DNA of 64,000 nucleotides from Larix kaempferi (GCA_027924585.1 BSBM01000822.1:1258001-1322000); one strand, 5' to 3'. Positions 46,108 to 58,299 are shown, counted from the stretch's first letter. The notes: generated by a model not told the origin, from the letters alone. Translations and numbers: made by a program.

Positions 46108-47110
46108 GAAGCCTTGTGGTCTCCGTGGACCCAAGTATGCGAGCAAACAGTCAAATATCAATACATGATATCACACCCAAAAAAAAAATCTTTCGCTTAA
46201 AACAAAAATACAAAAAAATTAAATATTCAAAACTTAAAAAGAGTATCTTACCAATGTCCCCGAATGCGGCCCCTGGTGGTAGTGGCATGTCGTGATCCCC
46301 TCTGAAGTCAATCCCCTAATAGGGATAGTCTTCGATGGCGATCACTTGTCGCCGCCACCAGTGGAAAAACTCATCAGTATATGGGGAAGCCTGTTGGACA
46401 CCCCCTTGCCATGTCAATATCTTCTCCCATCGGGTCTGGGAAGGATCTCGGAGACTATGTGGAGGGACTTCCACCCTCGGACTCAAGCCAGGACCCTCTC
46501 AAAGAAGAAGCTGCACAATATGCTACCAAAATCAAAGTTTTTGGTCAGCCCTAGTTTGCACTTCGTCAGCTGGTTTTTCATGGTACCCAGCAGTGTTGTG
46601 CACCAGTCATATACAGTCGGTCTCAGGCACTCGAACGCATAGAATATCAATGGCCTTGAGGCTTGATGAAACGAAGCTGACCTTGCTATTCTCCCAAGTG
46701 TAAGGATGATAATTTTCATGCTTAGGCTCACAATAGCCTTGGTAGGGATTTGGATACCCACTTTCTGGGTTCCAGTAATGCAGTACATGTCAATATAGTC
46801 ACTAATAGTGACTCAACCCCCCACGGTGCAAGATTGGAGGCTTGCTACCTCCCCTCGGAAAGACAAACCAGTGATGAAATATATATCTTCCACTTCCATA
46901 TGAAGTGGTTTCCCATCCTAGTCAAAGTGTTGTGCTTCCGCATCCCAGTAATTGACCAACATAGTGAGAAATCAGTTTTGGGCCCTCAAACCCATGATGC
47001 TCCAAAATTTGTATAAACCACAAGCTTGAAATGGTTTTTGGGCGGAAAAATCTTCATGAACTTGGTGATCAATGATTCCATGCTCCCTTTCTCTCCATTC
47101 CAGAACCATC
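46108..47110 (-). pseudogene. Antisense PMD-like gene, copy 2
   Basis: The minus-strand exon starts at 47110 after acceptor TTCTTCTAG, reads MVLEWREREHG, LYKFWSIMGLRAQN, VNYWDAEAQHFD, HMEVEDIYFITGLSFRGEVA, then VYDWCTTLLGTMKNQLTKCK and WRRQVIAIEDYPY, and ends at donor G/GTAAGA (46252/46251). The next exon begins near 46125 and is cut by the LTR at 46107. The motif order, intron position and donor sequence match copy 1. There are at least three stops and a frame change. It precedes a 3' region and LTR just as copy 1 does. Confidence 0.55.
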
Positions 47111-47720
47111 CTAGAAGAAAACAAAGATTTTTTAGTGCCCATGTGTATAAAAAACACTACCCTCGACGTTGTATGTGAGCTATTTCAGGGACAGTCGCGG
47201 GTATACGCGAGCTACTATTAGTTTTGCTCGTGCACACCCAGCCCTGCACGCAACCCAATGATCTATAGGTCATGTATAGCGAACCGTGGGTGTATATCAA
47301 TGAAAAAAAACACCATTAAAAAACAAAATAAAATCTATAGAATTGAAGAGGAAGTTGAGAGCTCTTAGTTGGTCTAGACGGCTCATGATTTCGTCGCTCC
47401 TAGCTCCCGAAATTGTCAATTGAATATCGGAGGTAAAAAAACCCAAATGCACTATGTGGAGTAAAAAGTGAAAATGATGTGGTAAAACATTTCTTTTTAC
47501 TATTTATCAATTTTTCAAACCCACTTTTATATATTTTTTGCCATTTTTTTTAATCTTTTTTGGACTAATATGTCGTCGTGAAGTGCCTTTTGAGCAGTTT
47601 TTTGCAACGAGAATGGATTTTGAATCTTTTCACGCCTTCAACAGGTATTTTCTTCAATTGGCATATAGGTTAGTGTGTCATTTCGCCTGCATTTTTTCAT
47701 CAACCTTATGTACACATTCA
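47111..47720. other. Upstream region of antisense gene copy 2
   Basis: AT-rich. Nothing codes. Some words around 47380-47420 (GGCTCATGATTTCGTCGCTCC) resemble 43430-43470 in copy 1, consistent with a shared promoter and first exon that has decayed. Confidence 0.35.
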
Positions 47721-49495
47721 TAAACCTTAGGTGCGACCGCGCTTTTTAACTGACACGGAACCTCCATGTTGCTTTAGAAGTGTCGTTATTTGGCGGTGGG
47801 GCCTGTCCGACCATGGGTGCCCTAGTTAGATCCTTCTATGTCTTACGACGCCCATGCATTTTTTCCTCCTTAGGATTGGGAGTCCTTCGTAGCCCCACCA
47901 TTACATTACGATGAAGACTCATACTCTTCTTTATCTTTATTCTGGCCATCTCCCATAAGGACTCCCCGTTTATGTCGAGTTGTGAATGCATTGCATTATC
48001 TTGATTTCCTTTGAGCCTTGTGTAGGCTCCTGATTTCTCAGTTATTAGCCATGTTCCTGAGCACTTTGCCTTTCGATCCAAGCAGAACTATAACTTATCT
48101 TTCGCATCTTAATGACCCTTACCTTGAGGGAACACCCCCCCGAGTGTCCACGTCCTGCACATGCTTCCCTGCATCGAGCATAGGTATGTTCCATTTCCTG
48201 GAACTAGTTTGCTTTCCCATGACACTCGTTTCCTCATTATTGTATCATAAGCAATTTTATTCTTTTTAAATCTTTATAATATGAAAAAGACAAAAAAAAA
48301 TCATATAATTTAAAAATTCGGACGATAAATTTTACTACCTTCTATTGGAAGCTGTCGTGTCGCCTTTGAACAGAGCATTCATCTCCACTCCATGTATCAT
48401 GAGTCGGGACATTAGTATGACCTTAGGGAGCTATACTCGCTTCTCAGATCTCACTCCACCGACTAGTTAAGCTTCCAGTCATTATGGAGCCTTTGTTGAT
48501 GCCTTATGCATCACAAAGTATTATCAGTATCTAGTGCTTGATTCTATGGTTCCTGAGTCTATTCATATTCTCATGCTCTTGTTCAAAGTAAGTCTTGAAA
48601 TCCGAGTCGAACACTCCTCAGATCTCTTGACTATTCCATGTCGACCATCCCTTATGAGTCCAGTTCGATCACATATGGTGTTCATCCTGTTCGTCCGAGT
48701 TCTTCCAAATCTTTCATCCTAGCTGCTACCTTGTGCTCATTGATGGGGGATCCATTAATGCCCTCCTTCGAGCGAATCTCATTCCATCGACTCCAACTCA
48801 TTTATTCTGGAATCAAGATCTAGAGTCCTATTAAGTACCTTGAGACTTGTAGTCATTAGTGGTAGGTCCTCTCGCCATCGACAGTTGGGAATTCATTAAT
48901 GTCCGTTGATCGATGGATTCGTCAGAGTGTTCGATCTCAACACCTCTATTCACACTTTGATGAATGTACTTAGTGCCTTGATTCCCATTATCATTATTGG
49001 TGGGTTATCTCGCGTATGTTAATGGTATACATCAATGACCAATAATCAGACGATGTCACATCAGTTTTGACATCAATACCCTTATTCACTTGATGGGATG
49101 TGCACAGTAGACAGTTTTTGTAGAAGACCCCAAACTTCAACGGCATTCAGTATGCTACTTGTGATGGTGATTGTACCTATGGGAGATTATTCTCATACAT
49201 CAATAGTTTGTACCATCAGTTTGCATCAGATGTTTCCTCTTCAACAGGAAGCCATATCTTGATGTATATGGGTCATGGCTATGACCATTCCTGACATGTA
49301 TTCCTTATATACTGCCTATTCATGGCCATTGTATCAGATTTATATGTATTCTACTGATATGTACACAGAGATATTATTGTATTATGATGAGTGGGATACT
49401 CCTGCCATTTGTGTCTCCATCACTCCACTTATGAGATTTCTAATGTATTTTGGCCATCTTAGTACCTTCTCTGACCTCACACATTAGGGGGCATC
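47721..49495 (+). other. 3' non-coding region and polypurine tract of a second B-like element
   Basis: From about 48040 it is similar in patches to 43881-45491. It ends TTAGGGGGCATC before TGTTACACC at 49496. No gene is present. The first 300 bp (47721-48040) show no match that I can see. Confidence 0.55.
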
Positions 49496-50198
49496 TGTTA
49501 CACCATATTTTGCCACCTTGTGAGCATTAGCACTCCTTGGCCTCCATTATCCATTTATGGACTCGGAACCACATTTTTGGTCCTCCTAGAACCCTTTTCC
49601 CCCTATTTTTACTCCTATATGCGAACTGCTTCAATGCAACTCGTGCATATGTTGGTTGCACCATTACAGCCCACGTACATCGAGTTAATTGGTAAAAGAG
49701 AGTAAAATATCCCTTTTTCACGCCAAAAAGCGACCATTATGACCTTTGGCCCTCCATGTATCTTGAAACGACTCTATCCGACCTTTCACTTTCCTTTGGA
49801 GGGTTATATATTGAGCCATTATGCATTGAAGGAGAGGAGAAAGAGAAGAGCATTGAAACTCTATCGAAATTTTTCTTTGCTTGAGTCTAAATCCATTGAT
49901 CTTTGTTGTTGTGAACCATTTATGTTCACCTCCCAAACTCTTTCATATCTTGTGAAGGATTAATTCTCTTGCTCATGAGTTTTCCATTCTATGGGGGATT
50001 GAAGTGGTGGAGGCACAAGTGGAGGGACCTAGTTCTTAGTTCATATGAGTTTCTGACAGGAGGTTGTATCTTGTACTTCTTGTTGATATTAATAGAAATA
50101 CTCATTTTCTCGTCCATTTTTATTGTGAATGAATATTTATTATCATTGGATACATTTTCTTATATATATCATGGATTATGATATTGTACATGATAACA
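49496..50198 (+). repeat. LTR of the second B-like element (end approximate)
   Basis: It begins TGTTACACCATATTTTGCC after a purine tract, has a TATA-like GGGTTATATATTG at about 49801, and ATGATAACA at 50190-50198 gives a TGTTA...TAACA pair as in element B. Beyond the first nine bases it differs from B's LTR, so it is another subfamily. The 3' end could lie elsewhere. Confidence 0.55.
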
Positions 50199-50429
50199 TC
50201 TTTCATACACCATATGCACTTGTTTGCGTTTATTGTTGAGACTAAGCTGCAGGTTCAAGTGTTGTGATTTGAAAGCTCAATGGAGTTCTTCATCGAACAT
50301 ATGGATTGAGGTAGGCTCTCTATGTTGTTTATCCACATTTACATTTATATAGAATATGTTGGGAAATGAGTTTATTTTCTTGAGTTCATCTGTCTGTTGT
50401 GGTCTACCCCAAGCCATAGGAATTTTTTC

Positions 50430-51080
50430 TCCGTAACAAACCCCTCCTATCTCAGGTTCATAAAACATTTGGTATTGGACTCGTCCGAAGTATGAGCTAC
50501 ACCGAGCATCTATTATCCTCCTCAATCTCGTTAAAAAACAAAAGAGTTACTCATCAATCATGATGGGGATAAGGAAATAATTTGTGTTTCATTGTAATTA
50601 CGGCAGTACGTATTCACTCTTGAACATGGCACTTGTATGCATATGCATCCAGTACTTGGGTAATCTATTTGTCTTTGATTCGTATCGATTCTAAGAGTCT
50701 TTCCATTCCTTTGACTCATCCAAAGAATGATTCCACCATTAGTTTCATTAGGGGATGGTATTATTCTCATCCAGTCAATACTGCCAATTCATGCCATGCC
50801 CATGTTCAAGAGACATTTGTTCATCAATTCACTATATGCAATCATTCTACCTTCTGTCATATCGGTTTTCCCTAAGTCAGTCTCACATATTTCTCTACGG
50901 TTCGATTTACTCCAAAGCATCTTTGATCATGTTTCGTGTCGATGATGGGAGATAGATCGTGGCCTTCCTTCGATGGATTCATCCTTTTCGACTTCAGCAC
51001 ATCATCCAAGGATTGAATCTAGAAACCAATCAAGTACCTTGGGCATGCATGCCTTAATGGAAGGTTACCTCACTTTCAGC
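50430..51080 (+). other. Third fragment of the B-type 3' region
   Basis: It matches 44280-44935 closely in order: TTGGACTCRTC.., CATGATGGGGA, TTCTTGAACATGGCACT-like, GCCATGCCCATGTTCAAGA, GATTGAATCTAGAAACCAA. It carries no LTR or polypurine tract of its own. 50199-50429 shows nothing recognisable. Confidence 0.65.
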
Positions 51081-51216
51081 ATGAGTCCACATCATTAGCT
51101 CTTGATTGAAAGATTCCATCGGATGTTCAAACTCAGCTCATTGATTCACGCTCGATGGTGTGTACCTTCTATTAAGGCATGTAGGACCATTGATTCAATC
51201 AAGAGCCAATTTCCAG

Positions 51217-51259
51217 GTCTGGTTTGAATGGCCTCTCCAATTTCCAATTAGGACGGGAA
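51217..51259 (-). repeat. Inverted 43-bp piece of the neighbouring LTR
   Basis: GGCCTCTCCAATTTCCAATT (and bases on each side) is the reverse complement of a segment at about 52087-52130 inside the adjacent LTR. Similarity runs right up to the LTR start at 51260 and stops at about 51217. Confidence 0.75.
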
Positions 51260-53033
51260 TGTAATGTCCCCATTCAAATATATATCAAAAAGAGGAAATT
51301 CCACCAATCTACTAGTTCCCTAGGTTGGGGTGGAAACATTAGATTTGGAATAAGGAGACTATAAAACCCAAAATGGACATTAGATTGACATAAATATATT
51401 AAAATGGGTTAAATGAATATTTATGGTAAGGAAATAAAGTGGCACTTGGTCATGGAGACACATTGGTGGTGTGGGACCCACACAAAGCTAGATTCCTCAT
51501 GCCACATGGCATTCTATTCTCACCCATTTGAATCCAAGGTGGAGTCTAATGATATTGGGGAGTTGGAAGTTCAATATACTTGGCATGACTCAATGAAGGT
51601 CGAATTGGAGTGGAAGAGTAACTCCCATGGAAGAGGAAGAAGCATTTGAGAGATATTGAGACACTTGGGCTAGATTCCCTAGCTTCTATGACAACAATGA
51701 TGAAGATGCTATGCCACCTATGACACAAATAAAACTTGAATGATGACATCTGACATATATGACATGTCAAGGATAAAAATAGCCTCCAAGAAGGTGCACA
51801 AGGGAGTTAGGGAATCCAAAGAGACACCCATTCGAATTGAGGGAACATGGAGACTAGGAATTGTTGGACAAGTGGCACACATTGGAATCTCTTCCCAACT
51901 TGAGTTGGAATGAGGCTTTTGGAAGGATTTATACCCATGGAGGACTTGGTAAGTTTATAAAAAAACAAGAACAAAGAAGGAGAGTATCTTTTGATCATTT
52001 CTCATTTTTCATATTGGAGAGCATAGGTTGTCCATGCTTGTGGAGTGTTTATTCTACTCGCCTTAGTACCAATTTCGAGGGTAAAAGATTCCCATCCTAA
52101 TTGGAAATTGGAGAGGCCATTCAGACCTTTCATTTGAACCTAAAATGGATTCATTTGTTGTAGGTTTAAGATACAAGGCTGCTCGTGATATTCTCTTCTT
52201 CAACTTGTTTCCACACCTTTCTCACATTTCTCTTCATATTTTGGCTCTTGGAGGAAGGGCGCATTTGGTGAGATGATGATATATTTGGGGAAGATATTGT
52301 GGAACCATTTATTTTTAATATGATGTATTTACTCTATATTTTATTCTCATAATATCCTCAGGTCTAAATACCAAGTGAAACTATGTCAAAATACCAAGCA
52401 ATTGTACAAATGGTGCCAATTTCCTCATATCTTGTTATGAAATCTTGAAGTTGCTTTATTTCGACTTGTATCAGTTCATATCTGTGATTTTTATGATGCA
52501 TGAAAAGTAATTAATTTCTTGAAGAAGTTTAATATACATTACATAAGCCTTTAGAGCATAAATCTCAAATTTCATAGCAAGTAATGAATTTTCCTATCAT
52601 TTCCCCCTATGTGAAGACTTGTCCACAAACCTCTGATTTATCGGAGTTGCAACAGACTTTAGGAACTATTTAATGATGAATTTGGGTTCCCATTGAATTC
52701 CTTTAACTAATACATGTCTCTTTTCTGAAATTTTGGAGGGTCGTACAACATTTGGGAAGCCATCTTTGTCCCCTACCCTTGGGGGTTTGAACCTCGAATT
52801 TGCTAGTAAGTTTCCCTATTTTCTCCTGATTGTAAATGAATGTTGAAGACTTATTTTGAGTGTGTCCAAGAATCCATAAGAATAATTTTTATGTCTTAAT
52901 ACCTCTCAAACACATTCAGACCCAATTTAGAAGCATTTGGAGCAATTTGGAAGGATTTGAGTCATTACTAGTCTAAGGGTCGAATTGGCCAAAAACTGCA
53001 ATTTTTCCAATTTTATTAAAAAGGGACACTACA
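51260..53033 (+). repeat. 5' LTR of the gag-protease element (1,774 bp)
   Basis: TGTAATGTCCCCATTC at the start, GGGACACTACA at the end, PBS two bases later. It is alignable to 55023-56716 throughout. Contains TATA sequence TTTATAAAA at 51954-51962. Confidence 0.92.
51954..51962 (+). promoter_or_regulatory. TATA box of the gag-protease element (left LTR)
   Basis: TTTATAAAA at about 700 bp into the LTR. The right LTR retains TTTATAAAAT at about 55718-55727. Confidence 0.5.
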
Positions 53034-53035
53034 AG

Positions 53036-53047
53036 TGGTATCAGAAC
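53036..53047 (+). promoter_or_regulatory. Primer binding site of the gag-protease element
   Basis: TGGTATCAGAAC, one base off the initiator-Met tRNA site TGGTATCAGAGC, two bases after the LTR end. Confidence 0.8.
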
Positions 53048-53079
53048 ATGGTCCTTTCACCTGATGTGTATGACCATTC

Positions 53080-54420
53080 ATGAGGAAAATAAGTCAAAAA
53101 AATAATCTCCCACCCTTAGAAACTAAAACTGAAAGTATTTTTGGTGAAAGAGAAGAAGAAGGAGAAGAAGTGCACTCTTTTGAAACCATGAGTAAATATG
53201 AGAAAGCAACCTCAGAGGAGACTGAGGATTTTAGGAAATTCATGAAACCGTTATTTGAATACATGACAAAGCATATCATGAAAGGGTTCTAATTGTTGGC
53301 TAGTCAAATTGGAAGCAAAGAGGTAGTAGGAGGCAGCAGTAGTTCTCCTTCCGAGGAAAAGAAGGCAATGGTTGAAAATATTTTCTCAGAGACAGGGCCT
53401 CATAATCGACCTCATGAATTTCAGATTTCAATAATACCTACTACACCTAAATTTCTTGATTCCAAAGAATATCCTAACACCCAATATGATATGCAGGAAG
53501 TTATAACAGAATGGCAGCAGTTGAGTGAAGATTGTTGATGAACCCTACCATTTGATCAATACTTTACTGTTGCAAACAAGCTCAAAGAGAGGGGAGGTAA
53601 TAGGACCTGATTTCAAAATAAATAATTGAATTATGCCATAGGTAAAATTCCCCTTCCTAATTTTGATGGCTCACCTCAAAGTTTTGCAAATACTTGGATA
53701 CAAAAACTAGATGTGTATTTTCAGCTGAATCCAATGGTTGAAGATGATGCTCTAAAAATGGCTATTTTGCATCTCGAAGGAGAATCCAATGATTGGTGGT
53801 TCCATGGAATTAGAACTTTGGGACATGATCAAGTTACAACATATGAATAATTTGTTAACATGGTATTGTAAATATTTGAGCGAGAAGACCCAAAAATTCC
53901 TTTCAAAGAACTAGCATAATTGAAGCAAATGGGAACCCATGTTGAGTACATGTTAGAATTCCAAAAACTATCGGTTAATGGGTTGATATATCTATGGTCA
54001 GATTAGTATTTCTCTTTACTAAAAAAATTTATGAACCTTTTAAGTTTTTAGTTAATTCCCACAAACCTACTTCATTGAAAGATGCCATGAACTTGGCAAG
54101 AGATCTGCAAAATGTGCTACTCAAGACAAGGTATCCTCCCTAGCCCAACCTTCCTTCCCAATTCAGATTTGAAAATAATACATGGAAATAAGATACAACA
54201 GGAAAGGATAAGAAATAAGGACCAAGCAAGTAAGAACTCAGAAGAAAGAAAATATGTTACACATGCTTCCAACCATGGGTACCAAGACATAAATGTGCTA
54301 AGGAAAAAGCACAATTCATTGAACCATTTTTTGATGATGATGAGTATGAAGGGGGTATGAAGGAAGGAGGAAATATTTATGCCCAATAAGAGGGATATGA
54401 CACAGCATAAGAAGGGAAAC
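53080..54420 (+). pseudogene. gag: gag of the gag-protease element
   Basis: The start lies near 53080 (ATG). One frame carries an acidic N terminus to a TAA at 53290, then continues to 53538 (TGA). Capsid sequence follows at 53626-53850 (GKIPLPNFDGSPQSFANTWI, EGESNDWWFHGIRTLG) and onward with several stops. A cysteine motif (CYTCFQPWVPRHKC, about 54260-54300) marks the zinc knuckle, followed by acidic residues. The chromovirus/Reina-like gag layout fits. Stops make it dead. It would have packaged the element's RNA. Confidence 0.75.
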
Positions 54421-54429
54421 AATAATAAT

Positions 54430-55022
54430 ATCATCCATTACCTAACAAAGGGATACTTGTAGTGCTTTCAGAAGTGACTCGCTTCCACACTATTCGATGC
54501 CAGGGAGTGGTACAAGGACAAAGGGTTTCGGTATTGGTAGATGGAGGAACCACACATAAATTCATTGATGTAGCCATGGTGGAGAGGATAAATATACCTG
54601 CTTAACCATTCAATGGATTCACAGTCATCATTCCAGGTCACCATACTATGGAGTGCAAAATATGGATTCCAAAGCTACAACTCACCATAGGTAATTACAC
54701 CTTTTTTTTATAGATTTTATGTGGTTGATGTTGTTGATACTAACGTGGTATTGGGAGTGAAATGGATGTACTCTATAGGGGAACATACAATGAACGATCA
54801 AATCCCTGAAATGAGATTCAAATATTCGGAAGGAAAACAAAGGGTATTGAGAGGAATGCACACCTATCTTAATCAAGTAGTGTCCTCCCACGGTATGAAA
54901 CACAAGAATGAAAAGGTTTTGGAAGACCTTCCTCCTAGAAGGCCACCTGATACAGGAGGAACAATTTTTCAGCATATTAAATTGAAATTTCTTGAGGGAA
55001 AGCAATCTTGGGTGGGGAGGAC
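54430..55022 (+). pseudogene. Aspartic protease and residual tail of the gag-protease element
   Basis: VLVDGGTTHKFIDVAMVERI (about 54535-54600) is the active site, D-G-G type, followed by PGHHTMECKIW and FYVVDVVDTNVVLGVKWMYS. After RVLRGMHTYLNQVVSSHG (about 54835-54895) the RT sequence expected in a full element is absent. The frame goes directly to a short tail that reads through the polypurine tract (SWVGRT) into the 3' LTR and stops at 55042-55044. Stops also occur at about 54605 and 54713. Confidence 0.78.
55008..55022 (+). promoter_or_regulatory. Polypurine tract of the gag-protease element
   Basis: TTGGGTGGGGAGGAC directly abuts the TG of the 3' LTR. Confidence 0.75.
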
Positions 55023-56716
55023 TGTAATGTCCCCATTCAAATAAATATCAAAAAGAGTAAATTCCACCAATATACTAGTTTCCTAGGTTGGGGTGGAAAC
55101 ATTAGATTTGGAATAAGGAGACTTTAAAACCAAAAATTTACATTAGATTGACATAAATATATTAAAATGGGTTAAATAAATATTTATGATAGGAAAATAA
55201 GGTGGCACTTGGTCATGGAGACACATTGGTGGTGTGGGACCCACACAAAGCTAGATTCATCATGCCACATGGCATTCTATTCTCACCAATTCGAATCCAA
55301 GGTGGAGTCTAATGATATTGGGGATTTGGAAGGTCAATATACTTGGCATGAATGAATGAAGGTCGAATTGGAGTGGAATACTAACTCCCATGGAAGAGGA
55401 AGAGGGATTTGAGAGATATTGAGACACTTGGGCTAGATTCCCTATCTTCTATGACAACAATGATGAATATGATATGACACCTATGACACAAATCAGACCT
55501 GAATGCTAACATATGACATATATGACATGTCAGGGCTAAACACATCCTCCAAGAAGGCGCACAAGGGAGTTAGGGCAGCCAAAGAGACACCCATTTGAAT
55601 TGAGGGAACATGGAGACTAGGAATTGTTGGACAAGTGGCACACATTGGAATCTCTTCCCAACTTGAGTTGGAATGAGACTTTTGGAAGGAATTCTACCCA
55701 TGGAGGACTTGAGAAGTTTATAAAATACAAGAAAAAATAAGGAGAGTATATTTTTATCATTTCTCATTTTGCATATTGGAGAGCATAGCTTGTCCATGCT
55801 TGTGGAGTGTTTACTCTACTTGCCTTAGTATCAATTTTGAGGGTGAAAGATTCCCATCCTAATTTGAAATTGGAGAGGCCATTCAGACCTTTCATTTGGA
55901 GATAAATTGGATTCATTTGTTGCAGGTTGAAGCTACAGGTTTCTCGTGATATTCTCTTCTTCAACTTGTTTCCACACCTTTCTCACATGTCTCTTCATAT
56001 TTTGGCTCTCGGAGGAAGGGCGCATTTAGTGAGATGTTTATCTCTTTTTGGAATATCTTCTAGCCCCATTTATTTGTAATATTATGTATTTACTATGTAT
56101 TTAATGCTCATAATATCCTTAGGTCAAAATACCAAGTGAAACTATGTCAAAATACCAAACAATGTACAAATGGTGCCAATTTCCTCATATCTTGTTATGA
56201 AAGCTTGAAGTTGATTTTATTTCGACTTGTATCAGTTCATATATGTGATTTTTATGATGTATGGAGAGTCATTAATGTCCTAAATAAGTTTCATATACAT
56301 TACATAAGCCTTTGGAGCATAAATCTTGAATTTCATAGCCAGTAGTGAAGTTTCCTATCATTTCCCCCTATGTGAAGACTTGTCCACAAACCTATGATTT
56401 ATGGGAGTTGCAGAAGCCTTTAGGAACTGATTGATGATGAATTTGGGTGACCATTGAATTACTTTAACTAATACATGTCTATGTTCTGAAATTTGGGAGG
56501 TTCGTACTGCATTTGGGAATCCATCTTTGTCCCCTACCCTTAGGGGTTTGAACCTCGAATTTGCTAGTAAGTTTCCCTATTTTCTCCTGATTGTAAATGA
56601 GTGCTGAAGAAGTATTTTGAGAGTGTCCAAGCATCCATCAGAATCATTTTTATGTATTAATACCTCTCAAACAAAGTCAAACCCAATTTGGAATCATTTG
56701 AGTCATTATTAGTCTA
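55023..56716 (+). repeat. 3' LTR of the gag-protease element, interrupted
   Basis: TGTAATGTCCCC... aligned with 51260 onward, ending at GAGTCATTATTAGTCTA, where copia II begins. The matching left LTR goes on for about 70 bp. Confidence 0.9.
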
Positions 56717-57297
56717 TGTTAAGATTCAATATGCCAAGATAGATAAAAATAGTATTCAAATAAATTTCAAAACAATAGAATATACAGGATCACCGAAAGA
56801 ATAACAAGCACAACATAAACACAAGAGGCACAAATTTATCCTAGGAAACCCTCATGGGATAGAAAACCCAACAAAACTTCCTCAATATAGATGACCAAAA
56901 AGTACAAAGATGAAATGCCCAAACAAGAGCTCCTCCTCCTTCATGGATATCTCTCTCTCTCTCCTAATGTGCAATCCACAAGTGAGTGTGTGTGTTCAAA
57001 TGAGGAACACAACACCTCTATTTATACTTTATCTTTCACTTGACTTTTTCCCTAACTAGGTCAGCCCCTAACAAATTAACCTAATGCTGACTAGGCTGAC
57101 TTCTTTAGGTGACTTAAACACCCCATTACAAATGACTCAAACGGGATCTATTGCCCTGACTTACAAGGGAGGATTTACCTCAATGAATTTACATAATCAA
57201 ATACAATAATGACATCCCGATGGAGGAATAAAACATCTCTGAATAAATTACAATAATAAACTACAAATAGAGTATTCTTCAAAGTTAAAATATTTCA
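56717..57297 (-). repeat. Copia II 3' LTR (581 bp)
   Basis: TGTTAAGATTCAATATGCC...AAAATATTTCA. It holds a (TC)n run at 56949-56962. A TATA box on the minus strand (TATAAATA, 57019-57026) matches that of copia I, and the general layout (CTCACTTTG-type ends differ) is similar. The 5' LTR is outside the window. Confidence 0.88.
57019..57026 (-). promoter_or_regulatory. TATA box in copia II LTR
   Basis: TATAAATA on the minus strand within AGTATAAATAGAGG, identical in core to copia I. Confidence 0.55.
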
Positions 57298-57300
57298 AAA

Positions 57301-57309
57301 CTCCCCCTT
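57301..57309 (-). promoter_or_regulatory. Copia II polypurine tract
   Basis: AAGGGGGAG on the minus strand, three bases from the LTR. Confidence 0.75.
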
Positions 57310-57709
57310 AACGAGAAGGGTATTCTAATGACAACAGCAACATCAACTGTAGGAGAAACGATAGAGAGCATCATCAACAACATCAAAGTGGTACATCTAT
57401 AAATCATCGGAATTTTTCTTCAACATCATCAGCAACTAGAACAGCAACTGGAACATCTTCAATGTCTTCAATACTGGAGCATCATCTTCTACAGTACCGA
57501 GTTTCAATATTTTGAAGCACTCGATCACTCTATCGTATACATCAAAAACAACATCAACATTTGGATCTTTTGATCAGCAACAACATCATCATTTTGATAT
57601 TTCGATCAATACCATCATCAACATCTGGATCTTTAGATCAGCAACGACATCATCATCCTAATCTTTCGAGCAACAACATCATCATAGCCGCACAACCTAC
57701 AACACACAT

Positions 57710-58105
57710 GATCAAATTAGGGGATGATCAATCCCTCTCACTTTAGGACATAATGCCAAGGATGATGTAATCCTGATCCAATTACGAGATGATCAGTCTC
57801 TCTCACTTTAGGACATAATGCCAAGGATGATGCAATCCTGATCCAATTACGAGATGATTAGGCCCTCTCACTTTAGGACATAATGCCAAGGATGATGCAA
57901 TCCTGATCCAATTACAGGATGATCAGTCCCTCTCACTTTAGGACATAAATCCAAGGATGATGCAATCCTATCCACATTCTCGGGGACAAAAGTCTCTGGA
58001 TCACTTTAGGACTAAGGTCCAAGGAAGATACACTCCAACCACATTCTCGGGAACAGAGGTCTCTGAATCACTTTAGGACTAAGGTCCATGGAAGATACAA
58101 TCCCA
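57710..58105 (-). repeat. 65-bp tandem array, copia II 3' UTR
   Basis: Four regular units start at 57710, 57775, 57840 and 57905 (core CTTTAGGACATAATGCCAAG, then GATGATGCAATCC). Two variant units (57970-58105) with ATTCTCGGGRACA follow. Confidence 0.9.
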
Positions 58106-58114
58106 ACAATAGTG

Positions 58115-58290
58115 CCAGTCATTTTTCATACTGGATGTGACCTAGATCAAATCTAGTATTTACCACCACATATCTAGTCCTTTTTCATATTGGATGTGAC
58201 CTAGATCAAATCTAGGATTTACCACCACAGAGCCATTCCTTTTTCATACTGGATGTGACCTAGATCAAATCTAGGATTTACCAACACAAC
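58115..58290 (-). repeat. About 60-bp array with a hairpin core, copia II 3' UTR
   Basis: Three units each with TTTTTCATAYTGGATGTGAC and CTAGATCAAATCTAG, the latter a perfect 6-bp stem with a 3-base loop. Confidence 0.85.
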
Positions 58291-58299
58291 ATCTTCATC

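Larger units (their letters stand above)
51260..56716 (+). mobile_element. gag-protease-only LTR retrotransposon
   Basis: LTRs at 51260-53033 and 55023-56716 enclose only 1,989 bp: PBS, gag, protease and a short tail, then a polypurine tract. RT, RNase H and integrase are missing. Its 3' LTR lacks its last 70 bp or so because copia II inserted at 56717; the rest should lie to the right of the window. The structure fits the class of gag-carrying non-autonomous LTR elements (TR-GAG). By eye the first 300 bp of the two LTRs differ at about 17 sites. Confidence 0.88.
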
